From assembly GCA_016929365.1 (NCBI GenBank), contig JAFGIZ010000272.1:1-6788 (forward strand): 6,788 bases of DNA. The letters run 5' to 3'. How positions within the stretch are numbered: the first letter of the stretch is position 1; each line of letters starts with the position of its first letter. This document shows positions 1-6,380 of this stretch, one piece after another. This DNA is from Lentisphaerota bacterium (GTDB taxonomy: Bacteria > Verrucomicrobiota > Kiritimatiellia > UBA8416 > JAFGIZ01). The position numbers and the translations under genes were made by a program. The notes under the pieces were generated by a model. It was given only the letters and a program-made list of their open reading frames with translations, did not search any database and was not told where the DNA came from.

Positions 1-610
1 GATTGCCCGCCCCGAGCGTCCCCACCTGTTTCTCCGCGCGTTCCCATGCCTGGGCGCTGACGGCGTCGGGGTCGGCCCCGTCGAGACGGCCGTTTTCCTC
101 GATCCGTTCCAGATCCGTCCCGCTGCCGAACCCCTGTTCCACCGACCAGCGGGCCCCGTCCACCGCGGCGCGCCGCAGGTCCGCGCGCGACAGCCGGCGG
201 GCGCTCTCCGAGCCGACGCCCGCCGGCACGCCCCGGAACAGCGCCTCGATGACCGCCTTGAGCCGCGGCCGCACCTGAGCGGCCTTGAGGCGCGACGCCA
301 TCAGGCGCACACCGCAGTTGATGTCGTAACCCACGCCGCCCGGCGAGACCACCCCGCCGTCCTCCGGATCGAAGGCCGCAACCCCGCCGATCGGGAACCC
401 GTAGCCCTGGTGGATGTCGGGCATGGCCAGTGCGGCGTGCACGATGCCCGGAAGCTGCGCCACGTTGACCACCTGGTCCGGCGCCTTGTCGGCAAACACC
501 GCCGGCAGCATCGTCTCCAGGGCGTAAATCCGGGCCGGCACCCGCATCGGGTCCCGCCGCGGGATCTCCCACACCGCTTCTCCGAGGCGCCTGGCTTCCC
601 GGATATCCAT
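1..610 (-). CDS. rtcB: RtcB RNA-splicing ligase, N-terminal 203 residues (cut by the left edge)
   Basis: RtcB joins RNA 2',3'-cyclic phosphate (or 3'-phosphate) ends to 5'-OH ends using GTP and Mn2+; it acts in the cytoplasm on tRNA halves or damaged RNA. Translating leftward from the ATG at 610 gives the family's signature blocks: MPDIHQGYGFPIGG (63-76), SPGGVGYDINCGVRL (89-103) and TLGAGN (198-203). D96 and C99 in YDINCG match the Mn-binding Asp95 and Cys98 of Pyrococcus horikoshii RtcB. The window ends just after the Asn of the GNH motif, so the catalytic His residues and the guanylylated His lie outside; usual length is about 480 residues. No intein interrupts the visible part. The ATG lies one base after the TAA of the upstream nucleotidyltransferase, and no good Shine-Dalgarno is seen, so translation is probably coupled to that gene. 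Family assignment is firm; the physiological substrate is unknown. No archease gene is visible in the window. Confidence 0.96.
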   Translation of the reverse strand, partial: MDIREARRLGEAVWEIPRRDPMRVPARIYALETMLPAVFADKAPDQVVNVAQLPGIVHAALAMPDIHQGYGFPIGGVAAFDPEDGGVVSPGGVGYDINCGVRLMASRLKAAQVRPRLKAVIEALFRGVPAGVGSESARRLSRADLRRAAVDGARWSVEQGFGSGTDLERIEENGRLDGADPDAVSAQAWERAEKQVGTLGAGN

Positions 611-611
611 C

Positions 612-1553
612 TTACCCGTGTCGCTCCGCGGCGGCCCCGGGCGTGCCGTCTTTCCAGAGCGCCCCCGGATACGCGCCCCGCGCCGTCAGGGCGCGGATCC
701 GCGCGACGACGTTCGCCTTGTCCCGCGGATAGGTCACGCCGAACCAGGGACTCTCTGTCTGCAGCACCTGCACCGAGGCCGCCCCGTCCCGGACCAGGGC
801 GTTTACGACATTGGGCACGAAATACTCCGCTTCGGGATCTTCGCCGCGCGCCTCGAGAAACGCGGCGAACCCCGCCTCCAGATGCGCAAACAGCGAGGGC
901 TTGAACCCCCAGAAGTTCATGGAGACAAGCGTATCCCCGGGCAGCGCGCGCCAGGACCCGTCGTCCTCCCGGTACCGCGCCTCCGCCCCGGCTTGTTCCA
1001 CGCCGCGGCGCTCCACGATGGACGTCAGCCGCCCGGCTGCGTCCGACCGGCAAACGCCGCGCGAAACCGCGCCATGCGGGGAGAGGGTTTCGCGCAGACG
1101 GTAGCCGACCATGGCGTACCGTGCCGGCTCGGCGGCGGTTTGATCCAGGAACCGGCCCAGCGTGTCAAATGCCTCCCGGCCGTAAAAATCGTCCGCGTTA
1201 ATCACCGCGAAGGGTTCGGCCACCGCGTCCCGGCAGACCAGGACGGCCTGGCCCGTGCCCCAGGGCCTGGCGCGCTCCGGCGGGACGGAAAACCCCGGGG
1301 GCAGCGCGGCCGCCTCCTGCATGACGTACCGCGTCTCCACCCGCGGCTCGATCCGAGCGCCGATCAGGTTCTTGAAATCGCGTTGGATCTCCGGGCGGAT
1401 GACGAAGACCACTTTTGTAAAGCCCGCGCGCACGGCGTCGTACACCGCGTAATCCGGGATAAACTCGCCGGACGGGCCTACCGGATCCAGCTGCTTGAGG
1501 CCGCCGTAGCGCGTCCCGATGCCGGCGGCCAGAACGACGAGTGTCTTGTCCAT
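612..1553 (-). CDS. Sugar-phosphate nucleotidyltransferase-like protein (NTP_transferase family)
   Basis: A 313-residue cytoplasmic enzyme of the nucleotidyltransferase (GT-A-like) superfamily, which couples NTPs to sugar phosphates or similar acceptors with release of pyrophosphate. The N-terminal nucleotide-binding loop is LAAGIGTRYGGLKQ (8-21), followed by DPVGPSGEFIPDY (23-35). PWGTGQAVL (97-105) is the usual base/ribose contact region and NADDFYG (119-125) carries the Mg-binding aspartates D121/D122. The RYGGLKQLDPVGPSGE version marks a subfamily usually annotated only as 'nucleotidyltransferase'; its acceptor is not established, so I give no gene symbol. I chose ATG 1553 because the Rossmann-like strand begins at once there (MDKTLVVLAAG). 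A GTG at 1592 would add 13 residues of no family character, and a promoter -10 box would then fall inside the gene. It is the first gene of a leftward unit with rtcB. Its mRNA may be leaderless: TATAGT lies only 6 nt before the ATG. Confidence 0.88.
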   Translation of the reverse strand: MDKTLVVLAAGIGTRYGGLKQLDPVGPSGEFIPDYAVYDAVRAGFTKVVFVIRPEIQRDFKNLIGARIEPRVETRYVMQEAAALPPGFSVPPERARPWGTGQAVLVCRDAVAEPFAVINADDFYGREAFDTLGRFLDQTAAEPARYAMVGYRLRETLSPHGAVSRGVCRSDAAGRLTSIVERRGVEQAGAEARYREDDGSWRALPGDTLVSMNFWGFKPSLFAHLEAGFAAFLEARGEDPEAEYFVPNVVNALVRDGAASVQVLQTESPWFGVTYPRDKANVVARIRALTARGAYPGALWKDGTPGAAAERHG

Positions 1554-1559
1554 GCCGCG

Positions 1560-1588
1560 ACTATAGCCCCCGACGAAAGCCTCGACAA
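1560..1588 (-). promoter_or_regulatory. Leftward promoter for the nucleotidyltransferase-rtcB unit
   Basis: On the minus strand, TTGTCG (1588-1583, 4 of 6 to TTGACA) is followed after 17 bp by TATAGT (1565-1560, 5 of 6 to TATAAT). The -10 box ends 6 nt before the ATG at 1553, so transcription would start at or within a base or two of the A of the start codon. Its -35 box overlaps that of the rightward promoter by 5 bp, so the two promoters could not both be occupied at once. Confidence 0.55.
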
Positions 1589-1611
1589 GCACCGCGTCCG
1601 CCCGCTATAAC
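1582..1611 (+). promoter_or_regulatory. Rightward promoter for the ABC-ATPase-pyrC unit
   Basis: TCGACA (1582-1587, 5 of 6 to TTGACA), an 18-bp spacer and TATAAC (1606-1611, 5 of 6 to TATAAT). Only 9 nt separate the -10 box from the ATG at 1621, which leaves essentially no room for a 5' leader or Shine-Dalgarno; none is seen in CGCGTATCCC before the ATG. This is a pattern match only. Confidence 0.55.
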
Positions 1612-1620
1612 GCGTATCCC

Positions 1621-3357
1621 ATGCCGGACGATGTGAACACCCTGCGCGCCTTGCTCAGGCGCCTCGACGGGAAGGGCTACCCCGCGTACAAGGACACCCG
1701 GGGCGCCTACCGGTTCGAGACGTTCGAGCTGCGGATCGACCACGTGCAGGGCGACCCGTTTGCCGCACCGAGCCGGTTGCGGGTACGCGTACCCATGCGC
1801 GCGGCGGCCTTCCCCGAGAGCACCCGCACGCCCGCGATCCGCTGCACGGCGCTGCGCGATTACCTCGCGCGCGCCTTCTCCGCCGCCTGCGACGACGCGC
1901 GCGAAACCCTCGGCTCCGGCAAGAGCGGCATGCTGGCCATGGACCGGCCGGGCCAGGAGATCCTCGCACGCTCTTCGATCGCGGTCTCCGACGCGGCCGT
2001 CGAGGCGCGTTTCGTCGCGGGCCTGCCCGCACGCGGGCGGCGCATCCTGGGCCGGCAGGCCGAACGGCTGCTCTGCGACACACTGCCCCCGCTGGTCGAA
2101 CGCGCCCTGCTGTACCGGAACCTGCAGACCGACCGGCTTACCGCACACCTGGACACGGCGGAAGACGCGGAAGCGCTGCGCGGGGCGCTGGCGGCGCGCC
2201 GGCTTGTCGCGTTCGTGGCCGACGGCGCCGTTTTGCCCCGGCGCTCCGGGATCGACGACCGGCCGCTCGAGGGCCGGGACGTCGTGCCTTTTCAAAGCCC
2301 GCCCTCGCTGCGGCAGGAGATCGAGCTGCCGCACGCGGGCACCGTCGCCGGCATGGGCGTACCTGCGGGCGTGACGCTCATCGTGGGCGGCGGCTACCAC
2401 GGCAAGAGCACCCTGCTCCAGGCCCTGGAACGCGGCGTATACAACCACGTGCCCGCGGACGGGCGGGAGCGTGTCGCGGCGGACCCCACGGCGGTCAAGA
2501 TCCGGGCCGAAGACGGGCGTCCCGTGGAAGGGGTCGACATCCGGCCTTTCATCAATAACCTCCCCGGCGGCGGGACGCCCGAAGCATTCCGCACGGCCAA
2601 CGCCAGCGGCAGCACCAGCCAGGCGGCCAATATCATGGAAGCGCTGGAAGCCGGCGCGCGCCTGCTGTTGCTCGACGAGGACACCTGTGCGACCAACCTC
2701 ATGATCCGCGACGCGCGGATGCAGGCCCTGGTGGAAAAAAACGGCGAGCCGATCACGCCCTTCCTCGATCGCGTGCGCACGCTGGCCGACGAAGCCGGCG
2801 TCGGGACGATCCTCGTTCTCGGCGGCAGCGGCGACTATTTTGACGTCGCCGACACGGTCATTCGCATGGACACCTTCGTCCCCCGCGACGTCACGCGCGA
2901 AGCCAGGGCGATTGCCGCGGCGCATCCGAGCGGACGCCGGACGGAGGCCGACCTGGCCTGGCCGGACGCGCTGGTCACACGCTATCCCGATCCCGCCTCG
3001 CTCGATCCGCGCAAGGGCCGCCGCGAGGTCAGCATCAAGGCGCGCGCGCTGCGGGCCGTGCAGTACGGCACCAACGAAATCGACCTCGCGCATGTCGCGC
3101 AGCTCGTGGACGAGGGCCAGGTGCGCGCGATCGGCAAGGCCATGGAGCTGGCCCGCCGCCGCTTCATGCGCCCGGGCACGAGCATGGCCGAGGTCGTCGC
3201 CGCGGTCATGCAGGCCGTGGCCGACGGCGGCCTCGACGTGCTTGATGACCGGCCCGTGGGCGATTACGCCGCCTTTCGCGCCTACGAATTCGCCGCGGCG
3301 GTCAACCGGCTGCGCTCGCTGCGCTGCCGCCACCTCCCGTCCGGCGCCCCGTCATGA
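1621..3357 (+). CDS. COG3044-family ABC-class ATPase (Pfam ABC_ATPase)
   Basis: A 578-residue soluble ATPase with no membrane segment, so not a transporter. N-terminal family blocks are LDGKGYPAYKDTRGAY (15-30) and IDHVQGDPFAAPSR (39-52), plus a glycine-rich GSGKSG (98-103). The ATPase core has Walker A GGGYHGKSTLL (256-266, K262), an ABC-signature-like SGSTSQ (329-334), Walker B LLLLDEDT (348-355, D352 and E353), then PITPFLDRVR (377-386) and GGSGDYFDVAD (401-411) near the end of the core. All catalytic elements look intact, and length is normal for the family. One small variant is DEDTCATN, where DEDTSATN is usual as I recall. Bacterial members are uncharacterised. The one structurally studied relative I know is the trypanosome kinetoplast editing factor MRB1590, which binds RNA through a basic pore, so an RNA role is possible but is inference. 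Its last four bases form an ATGA overlap with pyrC. It is first in the unit behind a possibly leaderless promoter. Confidence 0.92.
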   Translation: MPDDVNTLRALLRRLDGKGYPAYKDTRGAYRFETFELRIDHVQGDPFAAPSRLRVRVPMRAAAFPESTRTPAIRCTALRDYLARAFSAACDDARETLGSGKSGMLAMDRPGQEILARSSIAVSDAAVEARFVAGLPARGRRILGRQAERLLCDTLPPLVERALLYRNLQTDRLTAHLDTAEDAEALRGALAARRLVAFVADGAVLPRRSGIDDRPLEGRDVVPFQSPPSLRQEIELPHAGTVAGMGVPAGVTLIVGGGYHGKSTLLQALERGVYNHVPADGRERVAADPTAVKIRAEDGRPVEGVDIRPFINNLPGGGTPEAFRTANASGSTSQAANIMEALEAGARLLLLDEDTCATNLMIRDARMQALVEKNGEPITPFLDRVRTLADEAGVGTILVLGGSGDYFDVADTVIRMDTFVPRDVTREARAIAAAHPSGRRTEADLAWPDALVTRYPDPASLDPRKGRREVSIKARALRAVQYGTNEIDLAHVAQLVDEGQVRAIGKAMELARRRFMRPGTSMAEVVAAVMQAVADGGLDVLDDRPVGDYAAFRAYEFAAAVNRLRSLRCRHLPSGAPS

Positions 3358-4673
3358 ACCCGCCGCCCGACACCTGGCTGATCCGCAACGGCCGCCTGAT
3401 CGACCCCGCGGCCGGCCGGGACGAAACCGGCGATCTGTACATTCGCGACGGCCGCATCGCCGCCCCGCCGGCGGCGCCGGACGCCGGTATCCCCGTCATT
3501 GACGCCGGCGGACTGGTGGTGGCGCCGGGGTTCATCGACATGCATGCGCATTTCCGCGAGCCCGGCATGGAACACGCCGAAACGATCGCGTCGGGCGCGC
3601 GCGCCGCCGCCCGGGGCGGGTTTACCCTTGTGCTGACCATGCCCAACACGACGCCCCCGGTCGATACGCCTGAACGCGTGGCGTGGGCGCTGCGGCGCGC
3701 CGGGAGCGCGCCGGTCGCCGTCCGGCCCGCGGCCTGCATGACGCTCGGGCGGCAGGGGCGGGAGCCTGCCGATCTGCCCGCCCTGGCCGCCGCGGGCGCG
3801 GCGGCGTTCACCGACGACGGCGGCACGCCGGACGACGAGGCCGTGCTGCGCCGTGTCATGGTCGCGGCCGCCGCGCTGGACCGGCCCGTGCTCGACCACG
3901 CCCAGTCCGGCGCGCTGGCCGGAGTCGGCGTCATGCACGCGGGCGCCGTCGCGGCGCGGCTGGGCTGGCCGGGCATTCCCGTGCAGGCCGAAACCGCGGC
4001 CGTGGAACGCGACATCCGCCTCTGCGCCGAAACCGGCTGCCGCGTGCATATCCAGCATCTTTCGTCCGCCGCCGGAGCCGCCCTGCTCCGGGCCGCGCGC
4101 GCCCGCGGGCTGCCGGTCTCCGGCGAGGCTACGCCGCATCACCTCGCCCTGATCGACGCCGACGTCGCGCCCGGCCGCACGGCGCTCAAGGTCAACCCGC
4201 CGCTGCGCGCAGCGGCGGACCGCGAGGCGCTCGGCGCCGCCGTAGCCGACGGCACGATCCAGGCCCTGGCCACGGATCACGCGCCGCACCCCGCGCACGC
4301 CAAGGCCGCGGACTTCCGGGCGGCCCCCTTCGGCGCCGTCGGGCTGGAAACCGCCGTCGGGGTAACCTACGCCGTGCTCGTCGCCTCCGGCCGCATGGCC
4401 CTCGCCGACTGGGTACGGCGCTGGACCGTCGGCCCGGCGGCGATTCTCGGACTGCCCGTCCCCGGCCTGGCCCCCGGCCGGGCGGCCGACCTCACCCTGC
4501 TGGACCTCGCCGCGCCCTGGACGGTCCGGGCGGCGGCCTTCGCGTCGCGCTCCCGCAACACGCCCTTCGAAGGGCGCCGGCTGACCGCCCGGGCGGTCTA
4601 TACGTTCCGCCGCGGCGTCCCTGTCCACCGGCCCGGTTCGGAGCCCGGAACATCAATGCCGCCGGGAGGTTGA
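3354..4673 (+). CDS. pyrC: Dihydroorotase, type I (Aquifex-like)
   Basis: Dihydroorotase cyclises N-carbamoyl-aspartate to dihydroorotate, the third step of de novo pyrimidine synthesis, in the cytoplasm. The 439-residue product has the amidohydrolase metal site: FIDMHAHFREPG (60-71, H64 and H66), TDDG (153-156, D154), DHAQSG (181-186, H182), HIQHLSS (232-238, H235) and ATDHAPH (306-312, D308 and H312). These line up with the metal ligands and catalytic Asp of Aquifex aeolicus dihydroorotase, shifted by one to three positions. MPNTTPP (102-108) and SRSRNTPFEG near the C-terminus are further family marks. The active site is complete, so this is unlikely to be one of the inactive pyrC paralogues that only scaffold aspartate transcarbamoylase. 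Hydantoinase or allantoinase is less likely given HFREPG plus the C-terminal NTPF block. The start overlaps the ATPase stop as ATGA, so translation is probably coupled. No pyrB is adjacent. The stop codon overlaps the next gene's -35 box. Confidence 0.95.
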   Translation: MNPPPDTWLIRNGRLIDPAAGRDETGDLYIRDGRIAAPPAAPDAGIPVIDAGGLVVAPGFIDMHAHFREPGMEHAETIASGARAAARGGFTLVLTMPNTTPPVDTPERVAWALRRAGSAPVAVRPAACMTLGRQGREPADLPALAAAGAAAFTDDGGTPDDEAVLRRVMVAAAALDRPVLDHAQSGALAGVGVMHAGAVAARLGWPGIPVQAETAAVERDIRLCAETGCRVHIQHLSSAAGAALLRAARARGLPVSGEATPHHLALIDADVAPGRTALKVNPPLRAAADREALGAAVADGTIQALATDHAPHPAHAKAADFRAAPFGAVGLETAVGVTYAVLVASGRMALADWVRRWTVGPAAILGLPVPGLAPGRAADLTLLDLAAPWTVRAAAFASRSRNTPFEGRRLTARAVYTFRRGVPVHRPGSEPGTSMPPGG

Positions 4674-4698
4674 CAGCCCCCTGCCATTGTGAGATAAA
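4670..4698 (+). promoter_or_regulatory. Promoter for the FHA-domain gene
   Basis: Consensus TTGACA (4670-4675), 17-bp spacer, GATAAA (4693-4698, 4 of 6 to TATAAT), inside a short AT-rich island. The TGA stop of pyrC (4671-4673) lies within the -35 box. Predicted transcription start near 4705 gives a leader of about 14 nt that carries the ribosome binding site. Confidence 0.65.
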
Positions 4699-4710
4699 TA
4701 GTACGTTTGT

Positions 4711-4716
4711 GAGGAA
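4711..4716 (+). promoter_or_regulatory. Shine-Dalgarno GAGGAA for the FHA-domain gene
   Basis: GAGGAA lies directly upstream of ATG 4719 with TC between, so the GAGG core sits 4 nt from the start codon. It is the clearest ribosome binding site in the window and fixes this start; the other transcription-unit starts lack one this good. Confidence 0.7.
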
Positions 4717-4718
4717 TC

Positions 4719-5246
4719 ATGGCTGAACTGGCAATTACATCGGGACGCGAAGCCGGCCGCACGATCGGCTTCCAGGATGACGCGATTACGATAGGGCGCG
4801 CGCCCGACAACGTTCTCGTTCTGGACGACCCCGCGGTTTCGGGACACCACTGCACGGTCGTGCGCGACGGCGGCAAGGTCACGTTGCGCGACCTTGACTC
4901 CACCAACGGAACCGTCTTGAACGGCAACCCGGTCAAGGAAGCCCGCCTCAAGCCCGGCGATACGGTCGGAATCGGGGACGTCACGCTCGTCGTGAAAGGC
5001 GACGACATCGATATCGAACCCCCGTCTCCGGACGCCGAGGCGCCGACACCGGCGCCATCCGCGCCCAAGCCGGCCCCCGCGCCCAAGCCGTCCGCGGCCG
5101 GCGCCATGCCGCCTACCGTACAGGGGCCTTCGCCCTTCGGCGCAAAAAAAGACACGAAGTGGATCTGGGTAAGCGCCCTGGTCCTGGTCGGCCTGCTGGT
5201 CATCGCCGCGCTGGCCTTCTTCTTCTTCCGGCTCTACGAGAGCTGA
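4719..5246 (+). CDS. Tail-anchored FHA-domain protein
   Basis: A 175-residue protein with an N-terminal FHA domain, which reads phosphothreonine on partner proteins. Core FHA residues are all present: IGR (25-27), SGHH (41-44), DSTNGT (60-65) and NG (68-69), with the usual strand pattern between. A proline/alanine-rich linker (about 105-140, including the repeated unit APKP) follows. Then comes a basic KKDTK (143-147) and one hydrophobic helix from W148 to F170, ending RLYES. There is no N-terminal signal peptide, so the FHA domain should sit in the cytoplasm with the protein held by its C-terminal tail. It has its own promoter and Shine-Dalgarno and so is probably transcribed apart from pyrC. 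It is convergent with the thiolase gene, 19 bp away, with no obvious terminator between them. No Ser/Thr kinase is in view, so its phospho-partner is unknown. Confidence 0.9.
   Translation: MAELAITSGREAGRTIGFQDDAITIGRAPDNVLVLDDPAVSGHHCTVVRDGGKVTLRDLDSTNGTVLNGNPVKEARLKPGDTVGIGDVTLVVKGDDIDIEPPSPDAEAPTPAPSAPKPAPAPKPSAAGAMPPTVQGPSPFGAKKDTKWIWVSALVLVGLLVIAALAFFFFRLYES
5061..5090 (+). repeat. Short in-frame direct repeat in the FHA linker
   Basis: The 12-mer GCGCCCAAGCCG occurs at 5061-5072 and again at 5079-5090, an 18-nt period encoding APKP twice. It sits in the Pro/Ala linker between the FHA domain and the membrane helix, so copy-number change would simply alter the spacer length in steps of six residues. 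Confidence 0.7.
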
Positions 5247-5265
5247 CGCGCCCGGCAATCCCGCG

Positions 5266-6279
5266 CTACACGCGCAGCGGCTCGATATCTTCCGGCGCGA
5301 CCGGCAGAACGGCTTCCCGCCACGAGCGGCGCGGCGAGCGGACGCGTATCATGACGGTCCGATCCGGCGGCACATCGCTGTACCGCGCGCAGATCGCGCA
5401 GGCGAAGCGGACCTGCGCTTCGTTCGCGGTGTTCGGCAGCAGCCCCGTCGGCCCCCGCGCGTCTTCCGTCTGGAGCAGCAGCTCGTACAGCTCCGCCGTG
5501 CCGTCCAGCACCGCGTTGTCCTGCTCGTTGCGGCCGACAATCAATTTCACCTTGTCCGCCAGCCGGAAGTGCCGGCCGTAGCGCAGCAGAAAAATCGAGC
5601 GCACCCCGTTCAGCCCCTCGTGGTCCTTCAGATCCCGCAGCCGGCGGGAGAAATTCGGTTCCGTCAGGCGGCAGCCGCCGGCCACGGGGGGAATCTCCCG
5701 CAGGCCGAACTGCTCGGCCAGCCGCAACTGCGGCTTGCGCCCGCGCCCGCGCAGGGAGAGCAGCGCGTCGCGCGCCACCCAGCCCCGCTGCTCCGGCTCC
5801 GTCGCGGGCAGCAGGCCGGCGCTGAGCGGCCGCACGATCCACTCGGCAAACCCCGACTCGCGCGCCACCAGGTCCAGGCTGGCCCGGTTCTGCGACATCG
5901 GCCGCTCGTCCAGCACCTCGCCGGTGCAGATGAACCGGCAGCCCAGCTCGCGCATCCGCTCGCCCGCCCGGCGCAGCATGCGCGCATGACAATCGATACA
6001 GGGGTTCATGCACGATCCGAAACCGTGGCGCGGCGCGTTGAGGAGTTCCAGGATATCCGCCGAGAAGTCCTGCACATGCAGCGGCACACCGAGCTGTTCC
6101 GAGGCGGCCCGCGCCGGCGCGAGGTCGAAGAACGGACTGTCGAAGACAATCCCCTGCACCTCGATGCCCTGCTTGCGGAGCACGCACACCGCCAGGCGGC
6201 TGTCCAGGCCTCCCGACAGAAGCATCAGGGCGCGGATGCGCCGGTCGCCGACTGAATCACTCACGGCCTCGCTATTCAC
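5266..6279 (-). CDS. PP-loop tRNA thiolase-like protein (ThiI/MnmA-like) with NFACT-R-like C-terminus
   Basis: Predicted cytoplasmic enzyme that adenylates and thiolates an RNA base, most likely in tRNA. Numbering from the GTG at 6279 (337 residues), the PP-loop is LSGGLDS (21-27). CMNPCIDCH (90-98) resembles the NPC-x-x-C region of MnmA, whose catalytic Cys would match C97. TGEVLDERPMSQNR (119-132) and AGGCRLTEP (200-208, C203) are further strong blocks. The C-terminal part, with KLIVGRNEQDN (245-255), resembles the NFACT-R RNA-binding domain (VGRN..QN), a pairing with thiouridine synthases that I recall being described. There is no rhodanese or THUMP domain as in classical ThiI. The reading frame stays open to 6555, but upstream of 6279 the translation is low-complexity Arg/Gly/Ala and crosses a terminator, so I reject that start. 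GTG 6264 is possible but close to GAGG, and ATG 6225 would leave no residues before the first strand. Databases may label it a tRNA methyltransferase or ThiI; the exact base modified is unknown. Confidence 0.82.
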   Translation of the reverse strand: MNSEAVSDSVGDRRIRALMLLSGGLDSRLAVCVLRKQGIEVQGIVFDSPFFDLAPARAASEQLGVPLHVQDFSADILELLNAPRHGFGSCMNPCIDCHARMLRRAGERMRELGCRFICTGEVLDERPMSQNRASLDLVARESGFAEWIVRPLSAGLLPATEPEQRGWVARDALLSLRGRGRKPQLRLAEQFGLREIPPVAGGCRLTEPNFSRRLRDLKDHEGLNGVRSIFLLRYGRHFRLADKVKLIVGRNEQDNAVLDGTAELYELLLQTEDARGPTGLLPNTANEAQVRFACAICARYSDVPPDRTVMIRVRSPRRSWREAVLPVAPEDIEPLRV

Positions 6280-6286
6280 GGCACAA

Positions 6287-6315
6287 AGTCTAGGGGCGCG
6301 CGACGCGCGGTTCAA
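6287..6315 (-). promoter_or_regulatory. Leftward promoter for the PP-loop thiolase gene
   Basis: On the minus strand TTGAAC (6315-6310, 4 of 6) is followed after 17 bp by TAGACT (6292-6287, 4 of 6). Seven nt separate the -10 box from the GTG at 6279, which places the expected transcription start at the start codon. Individually weak, but spacing is ideal and the geometry repeats that of the divergent promoters at 1560-1611. Confidence 0.4.
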
Positions 6316-6346
6316 GCGGCATTCACACGCCGCATCCGCGGCCGGG

Positions 6347-6380
6347 AAAAAAGGGCGCCGGCCCGTTACGGACCGGCGCC
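6347..6380 (-). terminator. Strong leftward intrinsic terminator
   Basis: Positions 6354-6380 form a hairpin with arms of 12 (eight perfect GC pairs, one C-A mismatch, three more pairs) around a TTA/TAA triloop. Read leftward, the stem is followed by CC-C and a run of six T (6352-6347). On the plus strand the run is A and lies upstream, so it works only for leftward transcripts. It ends whatever is transcribed from the right, probably the small ORF unit at 6516-6674, and insulates the thiolase promoter just beyond. Confidence 0.8.

Noticed and set aside
301..1053. 250-codon minus-strand frame spanning the nucleotidyltransferase/rtcB junction
   Set aside because: Out of frame with both conserved proteins and Arg-rich without motifs; the true frames meet at 610-614.
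1554..1592. GTG 1592 start for the nucleotidyltransferase
   Set aside because: It adds 13 residues upstream of the canonical first strand, has no Shine-Dalgarno and would put the leftward -10 box inside the gene.
618..1610. 330-codon plus-strand frame opposite the nucleotidyltransferase
   Set aside because: A shadow of the minus-strand gene, whose nucleotide-binding and metal motifs are intact; the plus-strand product shows no recognisable motif.
1561..3333. 590-codon open frame antisense to the ABC-ATPase
   Set aside because: The plus-strand frame encodes a complete, recognisable ATPase. The antisense translation is low-complexity Ala/Arg/Gly with no motif, as expected for a GC-rich shadow frame.
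3282..4628. 448-codon open frame antisense to pyrC
   Set aside because: It mirrors the dihydroorotase gene and its product is Gly/Arg-rich without family features; it is a composition artefact.
5247..5265. Bidirectional terminator between the convergent FHA and thiolase genes
   Set aside because: The 19-bp gap has no inverted repeat or T-run, so no intrinsic terminator can be supported.
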